From the NCBI RefSeq assembly GCF_001493375.1, contig NZ_LN929897.1, positions 859,832-923,831 on the forward strand: a stretch of 64,000 nt of DNA, given 5' to 3'. Made by a program: the position numbers and the translations under genes. A model generated the notes under the pieces. It searched no databases. It had not been told where the DNA came from and saw only the letters and a list, made by a program, of their open reading frames with translations. The stretch is from Streptomyces specialis. Its GTDB lineage: Bacteria > Actinomycetota > Actinomycetes > Streptomycetales > Streptomycetaceae. Every line of letters begins with the position of its first letter. The stretch's first letter is position 1. Shown in pieces: positions 50,106-57,742 of the stretch.

Positions 50106-50612
50106 TTGTCCCTGACCCAGATCATCGACGCGACCGCCTCCGCCGTCGCGGCCGACGAGAAGAACGCCTCGGTCGTCTTCCGCGCCGCCGGCTCGTCCCC
50201 CGACGGGGTCGCCTCCACCATCCGCGCGCGGCAGCACGTCCTGACCGTGGACGAGCCGCCCACGCTCGGCGGCGCGGACACCGCCGCGAACCCCGTGGAG
50301 TACGCCCTCGCCGCGCTGGTCTCCTGCCAGGTGGTGGCCTACCGGTTCTGGGCGGCCAAGCTCGGCATCGCCCTGAACGGCATCACCGTCGAGGCGGAGG
50401 GCGACCTCGACGTACGCGGCTTCTTCGGTCTCGCCGACGACGTGCGGCCCGGTTTCTCCGCCGTGCGGGTCGCCGCGACCCTGACCGGGCCGGAGAGCGC
50501 CGAGCGGTACGAGGAACTCCAGGCCGCCACCGACGCGCACTGCCCGGTGTTCGACCTGTTCGGGAACCCGACCCCGGTCACCACGGAGCTGAAGGTCACC
50601 ACCCGGGCCTGA
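50106..50612 (+). CDS. OsmC-family protein
   Basis: 168 residues from a TTG at 50106, chosen because AAGGAG lies seven bases before it and the protein then begins LTQIIDATASAVAADEKNASVVF; upstream codons are Pro/Arg-rich leader sequence. The OsmC core shows TVDEPPTLGGADTAANPVEYALAALVSCQVVAYRFWAAKLGI with the first catalytic Cys, and HCPVFDLFGNPTPVTTELKV with the second. These act as hydroperoxide reductases or, in sulfur regulons, as uncharacterised thiol enzymes. The leader peptide points to sulfur control. Confidence 0.88.
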   Translation: MSLTQIIDATASAVAADEKNASVVFRAAGSSPDGVASTIRARQHVLTVDEPPTLGGADTAANPVEYALAALVSCQVVAYRFWAAKLGIALNGITVEAEGDLDVRGFFGLADDVRPGFSAVRVAATLTGPESAERYEELQAATDAHCPVFDLFGNPTPVTTELKVTTRA

Positions 50613-50623
50613 CCAGCAGCGCG

Positions 50624-50657
50624 AGCGGTCCCGGACGCGTTCGCGTCCGGGACCGCT
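50624..50657 (+). terminator. Strong hairpin after osmC
   Basis: AGCGGTCCCGGACGCG pairs perfectly with its 16-base complement across a two-base loop, 11 bases after the stop, followed by TTTC. Confidence 0.88.
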
Positions 50658-50737
50658 TTCCCCTGCGCACCCACCACCTGCCGATGGCGGAGAGTCGGCT
50701 ACCCGCCGGGACGCGATCAAACCTGCGTCAGCCATCT

Positions 50738-50754
50738 GTTCGCCATTGCCGAAC
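50738..50754. promoter_or_regulatory. 17-bp palindrome upstream of polyester hydrolase gene 2, copy a
   Basis: GTTCGCCATTGCCGAAC, identical at 16 of 17 positions to the element before gene 1 (20161-20177). Arms GTTCG/CGAAC, 280 bases before the ATG. Confidence 0.6.
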
Positions 50755-50893
50755 GGCGACCGGCATCGACCCTCCCGGATGGTGGGCGCGGTGCCCCCGA
50801 CCTGGCTGGAACAGGGGCATCGGATGGCCGATTTTTTGTCACGGCAAAGCCAAAATGCGCGGGTGAGGGTGCGATTCCGGAAGCTGCTTGTGC

Positions 50894-50910
50894 TTTCGGC
50901 ATTGTCGAAC
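50894..50910. promoter_or_regulatory. 17-bp palindrome upstream of polyester hydrolase gene 2, copy b
   Basis: TTTCGGCATTGTCGAAC, two differences from the gene 1 element and keeping TTCG/CGAA arms. It lies 124 bases before the ATG. Confidence 0.5.
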
Positions 50911-51034
50911 GGTTTTCGTGCTTGTAACGTCCCGGCTGCCTGCTTGTCATGGACAAGGACCGGCCATGACGCGGGCGACCGGTGGGCGGCAGTCCACCGC
51001 ACCCCCTCGCCCATGTGAACGAAGGAGTTCCCCC

Positions 51035-51949
51035 ATGCGACACCGCCCTCGTGGCAGACGCCTCAGCGCGCGGCTGAGGTTCGCCCTCACCGGGGTGCTC
51101 GCCGCCTCCGCCCTGCTGGGTGCCGGGACCCTCCCCGCCCTCTCCGGGACCGCCGCGGCGGCCGGGGAGCAGGAGTACCGGCGTGGGCCGGACCCGACCC
51201 TGGCCTCGCTCCAGGCCCAGGAGGGGCCGTTCGCGTACGCCACGGTGACCGTGCCCGACCAGGCGACGTACGACGGTGGGACGATCTACTACCCGACGGA
51301 CACCAGCCAGGGCACGTTCGGCGCCATCGCGATCTCGCCGGGCTACACCGGCTACCAGAACTCGATCGCCTGGTACGGCCGCCTGCTGGCGTCCAACGGC
51401 TTCGTGGTGTTCACCATCGATGTGGAGAACACCAACTACGACCAGCCGAACGCCCGTGGTGAGCAGTTGCTGGACGCGCTGGACTACCTGACGCAGACCA
51501 GCTCCGTGCGCAGCCGGATCGACCCCAACCGCCTGGCGGTGGCCGGTCACTCCATGGGCGGCGGCGGTGCCCTGCGCGCGTCCTACCTGCGCCCCAGCCT
51601 CCAGGCGTCCATACCCCTGACCCCGTACCACACCTGGAAGAACTGGTCCTGGGTCACGGTTCCCACCATGATCTTCGGCGCCGAGAACGACACCGTCACC
51701 GAGGTCGAGGACCACGCCGAACCGTTCTACAACACCCTCACCTCCGCCCAGGAGCGGTTCTACATCGAGCTGAACGCACCGGCCGACCACCTCACCCCCA
51801 CCAGCTACGACCCCACCATCGGCCAGTACCCCCGCGCCTTCGCCAAGCGGTATATCGACACCGACACCCGCTACGAGCAGTTCCTCTGCCCGCCCCCCGC
51901 ACCCAGCAGCGCGGTCGAGGAATCGCGCAGGGCCTGCCTCGGCTCCTGA
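51035..51949 (+). CDS. Secreted PETase/cutinase-like polyester hydrolase (copy 2)
   Basis: 304 residues from ATG 51035 (GAAGGAG upstream). Twin-Arg-like signal (RRLSARLRFALTGVLAASALLGAG), then the same fold as the gene at 19041: RRGPDPTLASLQAQEGPF, ISPGYT with Tyr104, GHSMGG with Ser173, Asp219 in AENDT, His252 in APADHLTP, and Cys285/Cys301. The clamp residue is again Tyr (Tyr198, TPYH) instead of Trp, followed by an extra Trp pair (TWKNWSWV). The His loop differs from copy 1, so the two may prefer different substrates. Confidence 0.92.
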   Translation: MRHRPRGRRLSARLRFALTGVLAASALLGAGTLPALSGTAAAAGEQEYRRGPDPTLASLQAQEGPFAYATVTVPDQATYDGGTIYYPTDTSQGTFGAIAISPGYTGYQNSIAWYGRLLASNGFVVFTIDVENTNYDQPNARGEQLLDALDYLTQTSSVRSRIDPNRLAVAGHSMGGGGALRASYLRPSLQASIPLTPYHTWKNWSWVTVPTMIFGAENDTVTEVEDHAEPFYNTLTSAQERFYIELNAPADHLTPTSYDPTIGQYPRAFAKRYIDTDTRYEQFLCPPPAPSSAVEESRRACLGS

Positions 51950-51968
51950 CCCGCACCACCCCCTCGCA

Positions 51969-52007
51969 CGCCCGGCCCGGACGCCTCTCACACGTCCGGG
52001 CCGGGCG
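51969..52007 (+). terminator. Hairpin after polyester hydrolase gene 2
   Basis: CGCCCGGCCCGGACG pairs perfectly with CGTCCGGGCCGGGCG, nine-base loop, 20 bases after the stop. The stem is nearly the same as after gene 1. Confidence 0.8.
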
Positions 52008-52075
52008 CCCGTGTTACCGCGGTCGCGCGCGGAAATCCGTTGCCCGCCGCGGCCGTCGGGTGTGAGGGTGGGCGC

Positions 52076-53350
52076 GTGCTGAGCGAATCGCACCTGCATT
52101 TCCACGGCTGTGTCCGTCCGGCGGACCACCTGCGCCGCCTCGCCGCGGGAGACCGCGTGCTGTGGGACTGGTACGAGACGGAGATGGCCGCCGCCTACGG
52201 GGCCGTGCCGCCCACCCGGGAGGTGGTCGAGCGGTACCGGCGCGGAGACGCCGGAGCGGAGGCGGACTTCGAGAAGCTCTTCGTGTTCGGCGACGACGAC
52301 GCCGGGACGTTCGCCCGGTTCCAGGCCAAGGCCAATCTGCTGTGGGTGACGCCGACCGACGTCACGGACCTCGCCGCGGGCATCCGCGCCGATCAGGCGC
52401 GACAGGGCCTGGCGTACGCGGAGTTGAGGATCAGTGCCGACATGCTGCCGGCGCTGTCCGGCGGCAGCGGCACGAGCGTGATCGAGCGCTTCGCCATCAC
52501 CCTCGACCGCCAGGACCCCTGGACGGGCTGGGAACACGTCAGGGAACTGGCGCTCGGCCCGCACGGGCACGCGCTGACCGGCATCGACTTCTGCGGCGTC
52601 GAGGAAGGCCGGCCGCCGAAGGACAAGGCCGCGTTCTTCTCCGCCGTACGGGACTTCAACGCCGTCCACCCCGAACGCGCGCTGGCCATCCTCTACCACG
52701 TGGGCGAGAGCTTCACCGACAAGAGCCTGGAGAGCGCCGTGCGGTGGGTGCAGGAGGCCGCCGAGGCCGGGGCGCACCGCCTGGGCCACGCCATCGCGCT
52801 GGGCGTCGATCCCCGCCTGTTCGGTACGCACACCCGCGAGGAGTCCGTGGCCGAGCGGCGGGACCAGATCGCCTACGACCTCCGCCACGGCGAGGCCCTG
52901 CGCGCCCACGGGGTCCCCGTCGATCCGCCCGCCCTGCGCGCGGAACTCGCCCGGCTCGCGGCGCTGCCCGCCACCGCGACGGTCACCGTCGCCTACGACA
53001 CCGCGCGGCTCGAAGAGGTGGGCCGCCGCCAGGAGTTCGCGATGGGCCGGGTCCGTGCCTCCGGCGCGGTCATCGAGGTCTGCCCGACGTCGAACCGCAG
53101 GATCGCGGGCATCACCGACCCCGCCCGCCACCCGGTGCACCGGTTCCTGGCCGCCGGCCTCCCGTTCGTCGTCTCCACCGACGACCCCGGCCTCTTCGGC
53201 ATCACCCTGGACGACGAACTCGACTGGGTCTGCGCCCACACCGGCGGCGGCCCCGACCTGCGCCACCGGCTCGTCAGGGCCGGCTGGGAGTACCGCTCCG
53301 AAGCCCTCACCGGCCGGGCCGGGGCCACGGCTCGTGGCCGACACGGCTGA
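52076..53350 (+). CDS. Adenosine deaminase-like metal-dependent hydrolase
   Basis: 424 residues from GTG 52076, which begins the conserved strand MLSESHLHFHGCVRP; the upstream codons are not conserved in type. Metal ligands of the ADA fold: His6 and His8 (HLHFHG), His in LYHVGES with catalytic Glu, and Asp in VVSTDDPGLF; RLGHAIAL supplies the base-like His. Longer than classical ADA (about 340) because of an insertion at about 30-90, as in bacterial ADA-like proteins of unknown purine substrate. Confidence 0.85.
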   Translation: MLSESHLHFHGCVRPADHLRRLAAGDRVLWDWYETEMAAAYGAVPPTREVVERYRRGDAGAEADFEKLFVFGDDDAGTFARFQAKANLLWVTPTDVTDLAAGIRADQARQGLAYAELRISADMLPALSGGSGTSVIERFAITLDRQDPWTGWEHVRELALGPHGHALTGIDFCGVEEGRPPKDKAAFFSAVRDFNAVHPERALAILYHVGESFTDKSLESAVRWVQEAAEAGAHRLGHAIALGVDPRLFGTHTREESVAERRDQIAYDLRHGEALRAHGVPVDPPALRAELARLAALPATATVTVAYDTARLEEVGRRQEFAMGRVRASGAVIEVCPTSNRRIAGITDPARHPVHRFLAAGLPFVVSTDDPGLFGITLDDELDWVCAHTGGGPDLRHRLVRAGWEYRSEALTGRAGATARGRHG

Positions 53351-53375
53351 CGGCCCCGAACGGCGCCGCGCCCTG

Positions 53376-55142
53376 TCAGGCCCGGCCGGTCCCGGGCCGG
53401 AGGGACGGGGTACCGCCGGGGACGGGGATGCGGAGGGCGAGCAGGGCGACGTCGTCCTCGTTGGCGACCGGCCGGACGCGGTCGAGGAGCAGGTCGCAGA
53501 ACGTGTCCAGCGGGCGGTGCGCCAGCGCGGCGGCGTGCCGGCGCAGGCGCGCCAGGCCCTCGTCGATCGAGCGGCCGGGTGACTCGACCAGGCCGTCGGT
53601 GTAGAAGACCAGGGTCGCCAGGGGCGGCAGGCACACGACCGCGTCGGTGCGGACCGCGGCTATGCCGGTGCCGAGCAGCAGACCGGCCCCGGCGTCGAGG
53701 AAACGGGACTGCCCCGCGGCCTCGATCAGCAGCGGCGGCGGGTGCCCCGCGTTGGTCCAGCGGAGCTGCCACGTCCCGTCCGTGAGCTGCTCCAACTGGC
53801 CGAAGACCAGCGTGGCCAGCGACGCCTCGGCCAGGTGCACCACGGACTGTTCGAGCCGTTCGACGATCGAGCTGGGGGGCTCCCCGTGGGACCAGGCGTG
53901 GGCCCGCAGCATGTTGCGCACTTGCGCCATGCCGGCCGCCGCGTCGAGGTCGTGCCCGACCACGTCGCCGATCGCCAGGGCGGTCACCCCGTTGGGCAGG
54001 ACGAACGCGTCGTACCAGTCGCCGCCGACCTGTGACGCCTGCGGCGCGGGCACATAGCGCGCGGTCATCTCCAGGCCCGGCACGTCCGGGAGCTGCGGCA
54101 GCAGATGGCGCTGCATCGTCTCGGCGACCCGGCGCTGCCGCTGGTACAGGCGCGCGTTGTCCAGCGCCAGTCCCGCGCGGCGGCAGATGTCGTTGAGCAG
54201 CGACAGCTCCACGCCGCCGAACGCGCCGGACGGCCCGGAGCGGCCCAGCGTCAGCGCGCCGATGACCTCCCGCAGACCGCGGATCGGCGCGATGGCGGCG
54301 GAGTGCATGCCCGTCGCCCGGAACAGCTCCGCCTGCGCGACCGCGATGCCCGAGTCCGGGGGGCCCTGGTAGTTCTCCGGCCCGGCCAGCGTCGAGGCGG
54401 CGCCGCGCAGCGCCCGCGACAGGGGCATCGGGGACTCCGGCGGAACGGGCGGCATCGGCCCCTGGAGATCCTCCCGGGGCGCCAGGACGCCGTTGTCGTG
54501 GCCCACCACGGCGGTGCGCCAGACCTCGCCGTGCTCGGTGATCAGGTCCACCACCGCCCAGTCCGCCAGGCGCGGCACCACCAGCCGGACCAGCCGCCGC
54601 AGCGCCTCGTCGGTGTCGAGGGTGGAGGTGAGCAGCGTCGTCGTCTCGGCGAGCAGGGCCAGGCGGTCCAGCTCCGACAGCGGCGCGGCGGGGTCGTGCC
54701 GCTCCCACTCGGTGACCTCGGCGGACGTGGTCTCGTGGAAGAGCACCATCGCGCCGGCCGCTTTCCCGCCGATCTCGTAGGGGGTGACCATCCACGCCAT
54801 CGGCAGCGGTGAGCCGTCGCCGCGCTGGAACCATCCCCGGTCGGCCTGGACGGTCCTGCGGTCGAGGAAGGCGTGCATCATCGGGCACTGGGCGCGGGGC
54901 AGGGAGTGCCCGCTGCTGTACCGGTGCAGCAGATCGTGGGCGTCCTGGCCGAGGAGATCGGCGGCGTCCCGCCGCAGCAGCGTCTCGGCCCGGCGGTTCA
55001 CGTCGACGATCCGTCCTTCGTCGTCCACCACGTAAACGCCCAGGTCAGGCAGGTCCGGCAGGTCCGGCAGGCCGCGTCGCGCCCGTCTTGTCTCCGGCGG
55101 ACGCGACCGCCCGGCTCTGCCGTCCGCGTCCGGAGCGATCAT
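53376..55142 (-). CDS. PAS-GAF-SpoIIE (PP2C-type) phosphatase
   Basis: 588 residues from ATG 55142 (AAAGAGGAGA upstream). A PAS domain (about 33-140: LGVYVVDDEGRIVDVNRRAETLLRRDAADLLGQ), a GAF domain (about 165-330: LAETTTLLTSTLDTDEALRRLVRLVVPRL to LDNARLY) and a SpoIIE phosphatase domain (about 345-570: LPQLPDVPGLEMTARYVPAPQASQVGGDWYDAF, IGDVVGHDLDAAAGMAQ, VFYTDGLVE, NEDDVALLAL) with its Asp metal ligands. Dephosphorylates anti-anti-sigma factors in stress signalling; PAS and GAF sense an unknown cue. Confidence 0.92.
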   Translation of the reverse strand: MIAPDADGRAGRSRPPETRRARRGLPDLPDLPDLGVYVVDDEGRIVDVNRRAETLLRRDAADLLGQDAHDLLHRYSSGHSLPRAQCPMMHAFLDRRTVQADRGWFQRGDGSPLPMAWMVTPYEIGGKAAGAMVLFHETTSAEVTEWERHDPAAPLSELDRLALLAETTTLLTSTLDTDEALRRLVRLVVPRLADWAVVDLITEHGEVWRTAVVGHDNGVLAPREDLQGPMPPVPPESPMPLSRALRGAASTLAGPENYQGPPDSGIAVAQAELFRATGMHSAAIAPIRGLREVIGALTLGRSGPSGAFGGVELSLLNDICRRAGLALDNARLYQRQRRVAETMQRHLLPQLPDVPGLEMTARYVPAPQASQVGGDWYDAFVLPNGVTALAIGDVVGHDLDAAAGMAQVRNMLRAHAWSHGEPPSSIVERLEQSVVHLAEASLATLVFGQLEQLTDGTWQLRWTNAGHPPPLLIEAAGQSRFLDAGAGLLLGTGIAAVRTDAVVCLPPLATLVFYTDGLVESPGRSIDEGLARLRRHAAALAHRPLDTFCDLLLDRVRPVANEDDVALLALRIPVPGGTPSLRPGTGRA

Positions 55143-55407
55143 GCCCGTTCTCCTCTTTCGCCGCTTCGCCGCGCACGGTGGCGCTGACACCACCTTCCCC
55201 CCCCACCCCCCCCCCCCCGGCTCTTCTACCCAGAAGGAGGTCACCACCCACGCCCCCTCCGGCGCGCGGCACCACCCACCGGCCGACGCGCCGGCCCGGC
55301 CCTCCGGCGGGGTCGGCGGCGACCTCCGGCACGGGATGTCCGGACCACCCCGATCCGCTCCTGCCCGGCCGCGTGACCGCCTCCGGGACGATGTCGCGCC
55401 GTGCCGT
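55143..55407. other. Gap with long C run, possible low-quality or adapter-like sequence
   Basis: 265 bases. 55198-55219 is an almost unbroken C run, followed by GGCTCTTCTAC, the same 11-mer that starts the adapter at junction B, but no recognisable adapter continues beyond it. No gene seen. Confidence 0.35.
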
Positions 55408-55959
55408 TCACCCGGTGAGTTCGGCCAGGGTTCGTTCCAGCCAGCTCACGTGCGTCTCCAGCGTGCGGCCCTTGTAGTCGTGGACGTGGTCCAGGATGCG
55501 CGTCATCCTCGGGACGTCCACGCCCGGCAGCCACGGCTCCTCGCGGATCTCTCGGGCGCGGAAGCGTTCCGTCTGCGCCCGGCGGGCCTCCAACTCGGTG
55601 CGCACCAGGCCGATCTGCTCCTCCGCGGTGAGGAAGATCGCGAAGGTGTAGCGGATCAGGAACTCAGGGTCACCGAAATCGGGCGGCGGTTCGTACGGTT
55701 CGGCCAGGCGGGCCCGCAACTCCCGTTCCCCCGCCGGGGTGACGTGGTACACCTTCGAATCCGGGCGTCCCTCGTTGCGCTCCACCGTCGGAGTGACCCA
55801 GCCATCGGCCGCCATGCGGTTCAGCGTCCGGTAGATCTGGCTCTGCTGGGTGCGCAGCCGGATCATCCGGCCCATCTCGCTGTTCAGCCAGCGCTTGAGG
55901 TCATAGCCCGTGCAGGGACGCATCGCCACGAATCCGAGCAGCACATGCTCGAACTTCAT
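55408..55959 (-). CDS. PadR-family transcriptional regulator
   Basis: 183 residues from ATG 55959, preferred over one at 56001 because the PadR domain starts right there (MKFEHVLLGFVAMRPCTGYDLKRWL). The winged helix continues through QIYRTLNRMAADGWVTPTVERNEGRPDSKVYHVTPAGE, and the C-terminal dimer domain matches PadR/AphA (Vir_act_alpha_C). It is divergent from an esterase gene with a palindrome between them, so it probably represses both. Confidence 0.88.
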   Translation of the reverse strand: MKFEHVLLGFVAMRPCTGYDLKRWLNSEMGRMIRLRTQQSQIYRTLNRMAADGWVTPTVERNEGRPDSKVYHVTPAGERELRARLAEPYEPPPDFGDPEFLIRYTFAIFLTAEEQIGLVRTELEARRAQTERFRAREIREEPWLPGVDVPRMTRILDHVHDYKGRTLETHVSWLERTLAELTG

Positions 55960-55996
55960 CTCCCTCTCGCTCCCCCTTCCCTTCCGCGTACCACTA

Positions 55997-56008
55997 GTCA
56001 TCTATGAC
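55997..56008. promoter_or_regulatory. Palindrome between padR and esterase, candidate PadR operator
   Basis: GTCAT-CT-ATGAC is a perfect 5-bp-arm palindrome in the AT-richest part of the divergent gap, 38 bases from the regulator's start. Role inferred from position. Confidence 0.5.
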
Positions 56009-56080
56009 ACTCGGCACCTATGCTCTCGGCAGCCGGGGCGCTCACCCGGCCGGGACAGGCCCCTGCCGTCTGGAGACCCT

Positions 56081-57688
56081 ATGCCGCTGCCCGCCATCCT
56101 CCCGCGCCGCGTGCGCCGGACCCTGCTGCTCCTCGCCGTCGCCGCCACCGCTCTCGCACCCCTCCCCGCCCACGCCGGCGGAGCCGACCGGCACGGCGGG
56201 TCATCCGCCACCCTCGTCCGTACCGACAACGGCTGGGTACGCGGCGAATCCACCGACGAGGGACGGCAGTTCCTCGGCATCCCCTACGCCCAGGCACCCA
56301 CCGGCGACCTGCGCTGGCGCGCCCCCCGGCCCGCCCAGGACTGGCGGGGCGTGCGGGACGCCACCGAGTACGGCGACTACTGCGCCCAGAACACCTACTG
56401 GGCACCGGGCTTCGAGGAGCGGCACACCACCGAGGACTGCCTCGACGTCAACGTCTACACCCCGCCCACCGCCCGGAACGCGGCACGGCTGCCCGTCATG
56501 GTCTGGATCCACGGCGGCGGCAACGTCGGCGGCGCGGGACGCGACATCGTTCCCGACGAGTTCGCCCGCCGCACCGGCACCGTCGTCGTCACCCTCAACT
56601 ACCGCCTCGGCGCGATGGGTTTCCTCACCCTCCCCGGCACCACCGGCAACTTCGCGCTCCTGGACCAGCAACAGGCCCTGCGCTGGGTGCGGTCCAACAT
56701 CGACCGCTTCGGCGGCGACCCCGGCCGGGTGACGATCGCGGGCGAGTCGGCGGGCGGCAGCGCGGTCTGCGCCCAGCTCGCCTCACCGTCCGCCCGCGGC
56801 CTGTTCCGGGCCGCCATCATCCAGAGCGGCGCCTTCGGCGACTGCGCGGGCCGCACCCGCGACGAGGCCGAGGCCCAAAGCCTGGCCCTCGCCGAGCGGT
56901 TGGGCTGCGCCGACCCCGCGAGCGCCGCGGCCTGCCTGCGCGCCAAGCCCGCCGGGGAGATACTCGACGCCCAGTCGCGCGACTGGCGTTACACCGTTGG
57001 CGGACGTGAACTGCCGCTCCAGCCCGCCGAGGCGTTCGCCTCCGGACGGGCGGCCCCCGTTCCCGTCATGAACGGCGCCAACAGCGACGAGGGCCTGGTC
57101 TTCGCCTACGACACCTTCGACCGCTGGGGCCGGACGCTGACCGCCGACGCCTATCCGGCGGCCGTCACCGCCGCCTTCGGCGAGGAGACCGCCGCCGAGG
57201 TCCTGGCCGCCTACCCGCTCAGCGCCTACGAGCGGCCCGCCTACGCCTACGCCGCGGCCGTCGGGGACCAGCTCTTCGCCTGCCCGGCCCTGCGCCTCGA
57301 CCCGCTCCTGGCCGAGCGAGGCCGGGTCTACGCCTACGAATTCGCCGACCGGACCTCGCCGCTGTTCGCCTCGCTCCCCGACGACGCGGACTTCGACTTC
57401 GGCGCCACGCACGCGGCCGAGCTGAACTACCTGTTCAAGCCCTACGGCCGCGCACCGGAGTTCACGGCGGAACAGCGCGCCCTGTCGGCGCAGATGACCG
57501 CCTACTGGGGCTCGTTCGTCCATGGCTCACCGCCGCGCGCCCCGCGCCAGGCGGCCATGCCGGAACAGGGCGCGCACCCCGGGCAGGTGCTCCAGCTCCG
57601 CACCGCCTCCGCGGGCGGCAACGCCGTCACCGGCACGCTGCCGGAAGCACACCACTGCGACGTGTGGGAGGCCGCGGCGGACCGTTGA
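56081..57688 (+). CDS. Secreted type-B carboxylesterase
   Basis: 535 residues from ATG 56081 (TGGAGAC upstream). Signal peptide RRVRRTLLLLAVAATALAPLPAHA, then the carboxylesterase/lipase family: QFLGIPYAQAPTGDLRWRAP, EDCLDVNVYTP, VWIHGGGNVGG (oxyanion hole), GESAGGSAVC with the nucleophile Ser, the acid in NGANSDEGLVF, and a late HHCDVW with the His. Hydrolyses carboxylic esters outside the cell. Probably controlled by the divergent PadR protein. Confidence 0.9.
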   Translation: MPLPAILPRRVRRTLLLLAVAATALAPLPAHAGGADRHGGSSATLVRTDNGWVRGESTDEGRQFLGIPYAQAPTGDLRWRAPRPAQDWRGVRDATEYGDYCAQNTYWAPGFEERHTTEDCLDVNVYTPPTARNAARLPVMVWIHGGGNVGGAGRDIVPDEFARRTGTVVVTLNYRLGAMGFLTLPGTTGNFALLDQQQALRWVRSNIDRFGGDPGRVTIAGESAGGSAVCAQLASPSARGLFRAAIIQSGAFGDCAGRTRDEAEAQSLALAERLGCADPASAAACLRAKPAGEILDAQSRDWRYTVGGRELPLQPAEAFASGRAAPVPVMNGANSDEGLVFAYDTFDRWGRTLTADAYPAAVTAAFGEETAAEVLAAYPLSAYERPAYAYAAAVGDQLFACPALRLDPLLAERGRVYAYEFADRTSPLFASLPDDADFDFGATHAAELNYLFKPYGRAPEFTAEQRALSAQMTAYWGSFVHGSPPRAPRQAAMPEQGAHPGQVLQLRTASAGGNAVTGTLPEAHHCDVWEAAADR

Positions 57689-57700
57689 GACGCGACGCGC

Positions 57701-57733
57701 CGCGCCCCCGGCGGAACCACCGCCGGGGGCGCG
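57701..57733. terminator. Hairpin between convergent esterase and lipase genes
   Basis: CGCGCCCCCGGCGG pairs perfectly with CCGCCGGGGGCGCG, five-base loop, 12 bases after the esterase stop and 9 before the end of the convergent lipase, so it serves both. Confidence 0.88.
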
Positions 57734-57742
57734 GGCGCGTGG

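Larger units (their letters stand above)
50613..51034. other. Promoter region of polyester hydrolase gene 2
   Basis: 422 bases with no gene. After the osmC terminator it becomes AT-richer (ATTTTTTGTCACGGCAAAGCC near 50830) and holds two copies of the 17-bp palindrome. GAAGGAG before the ATG is identical in spacing to gene 1. Confidence 0.5.
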
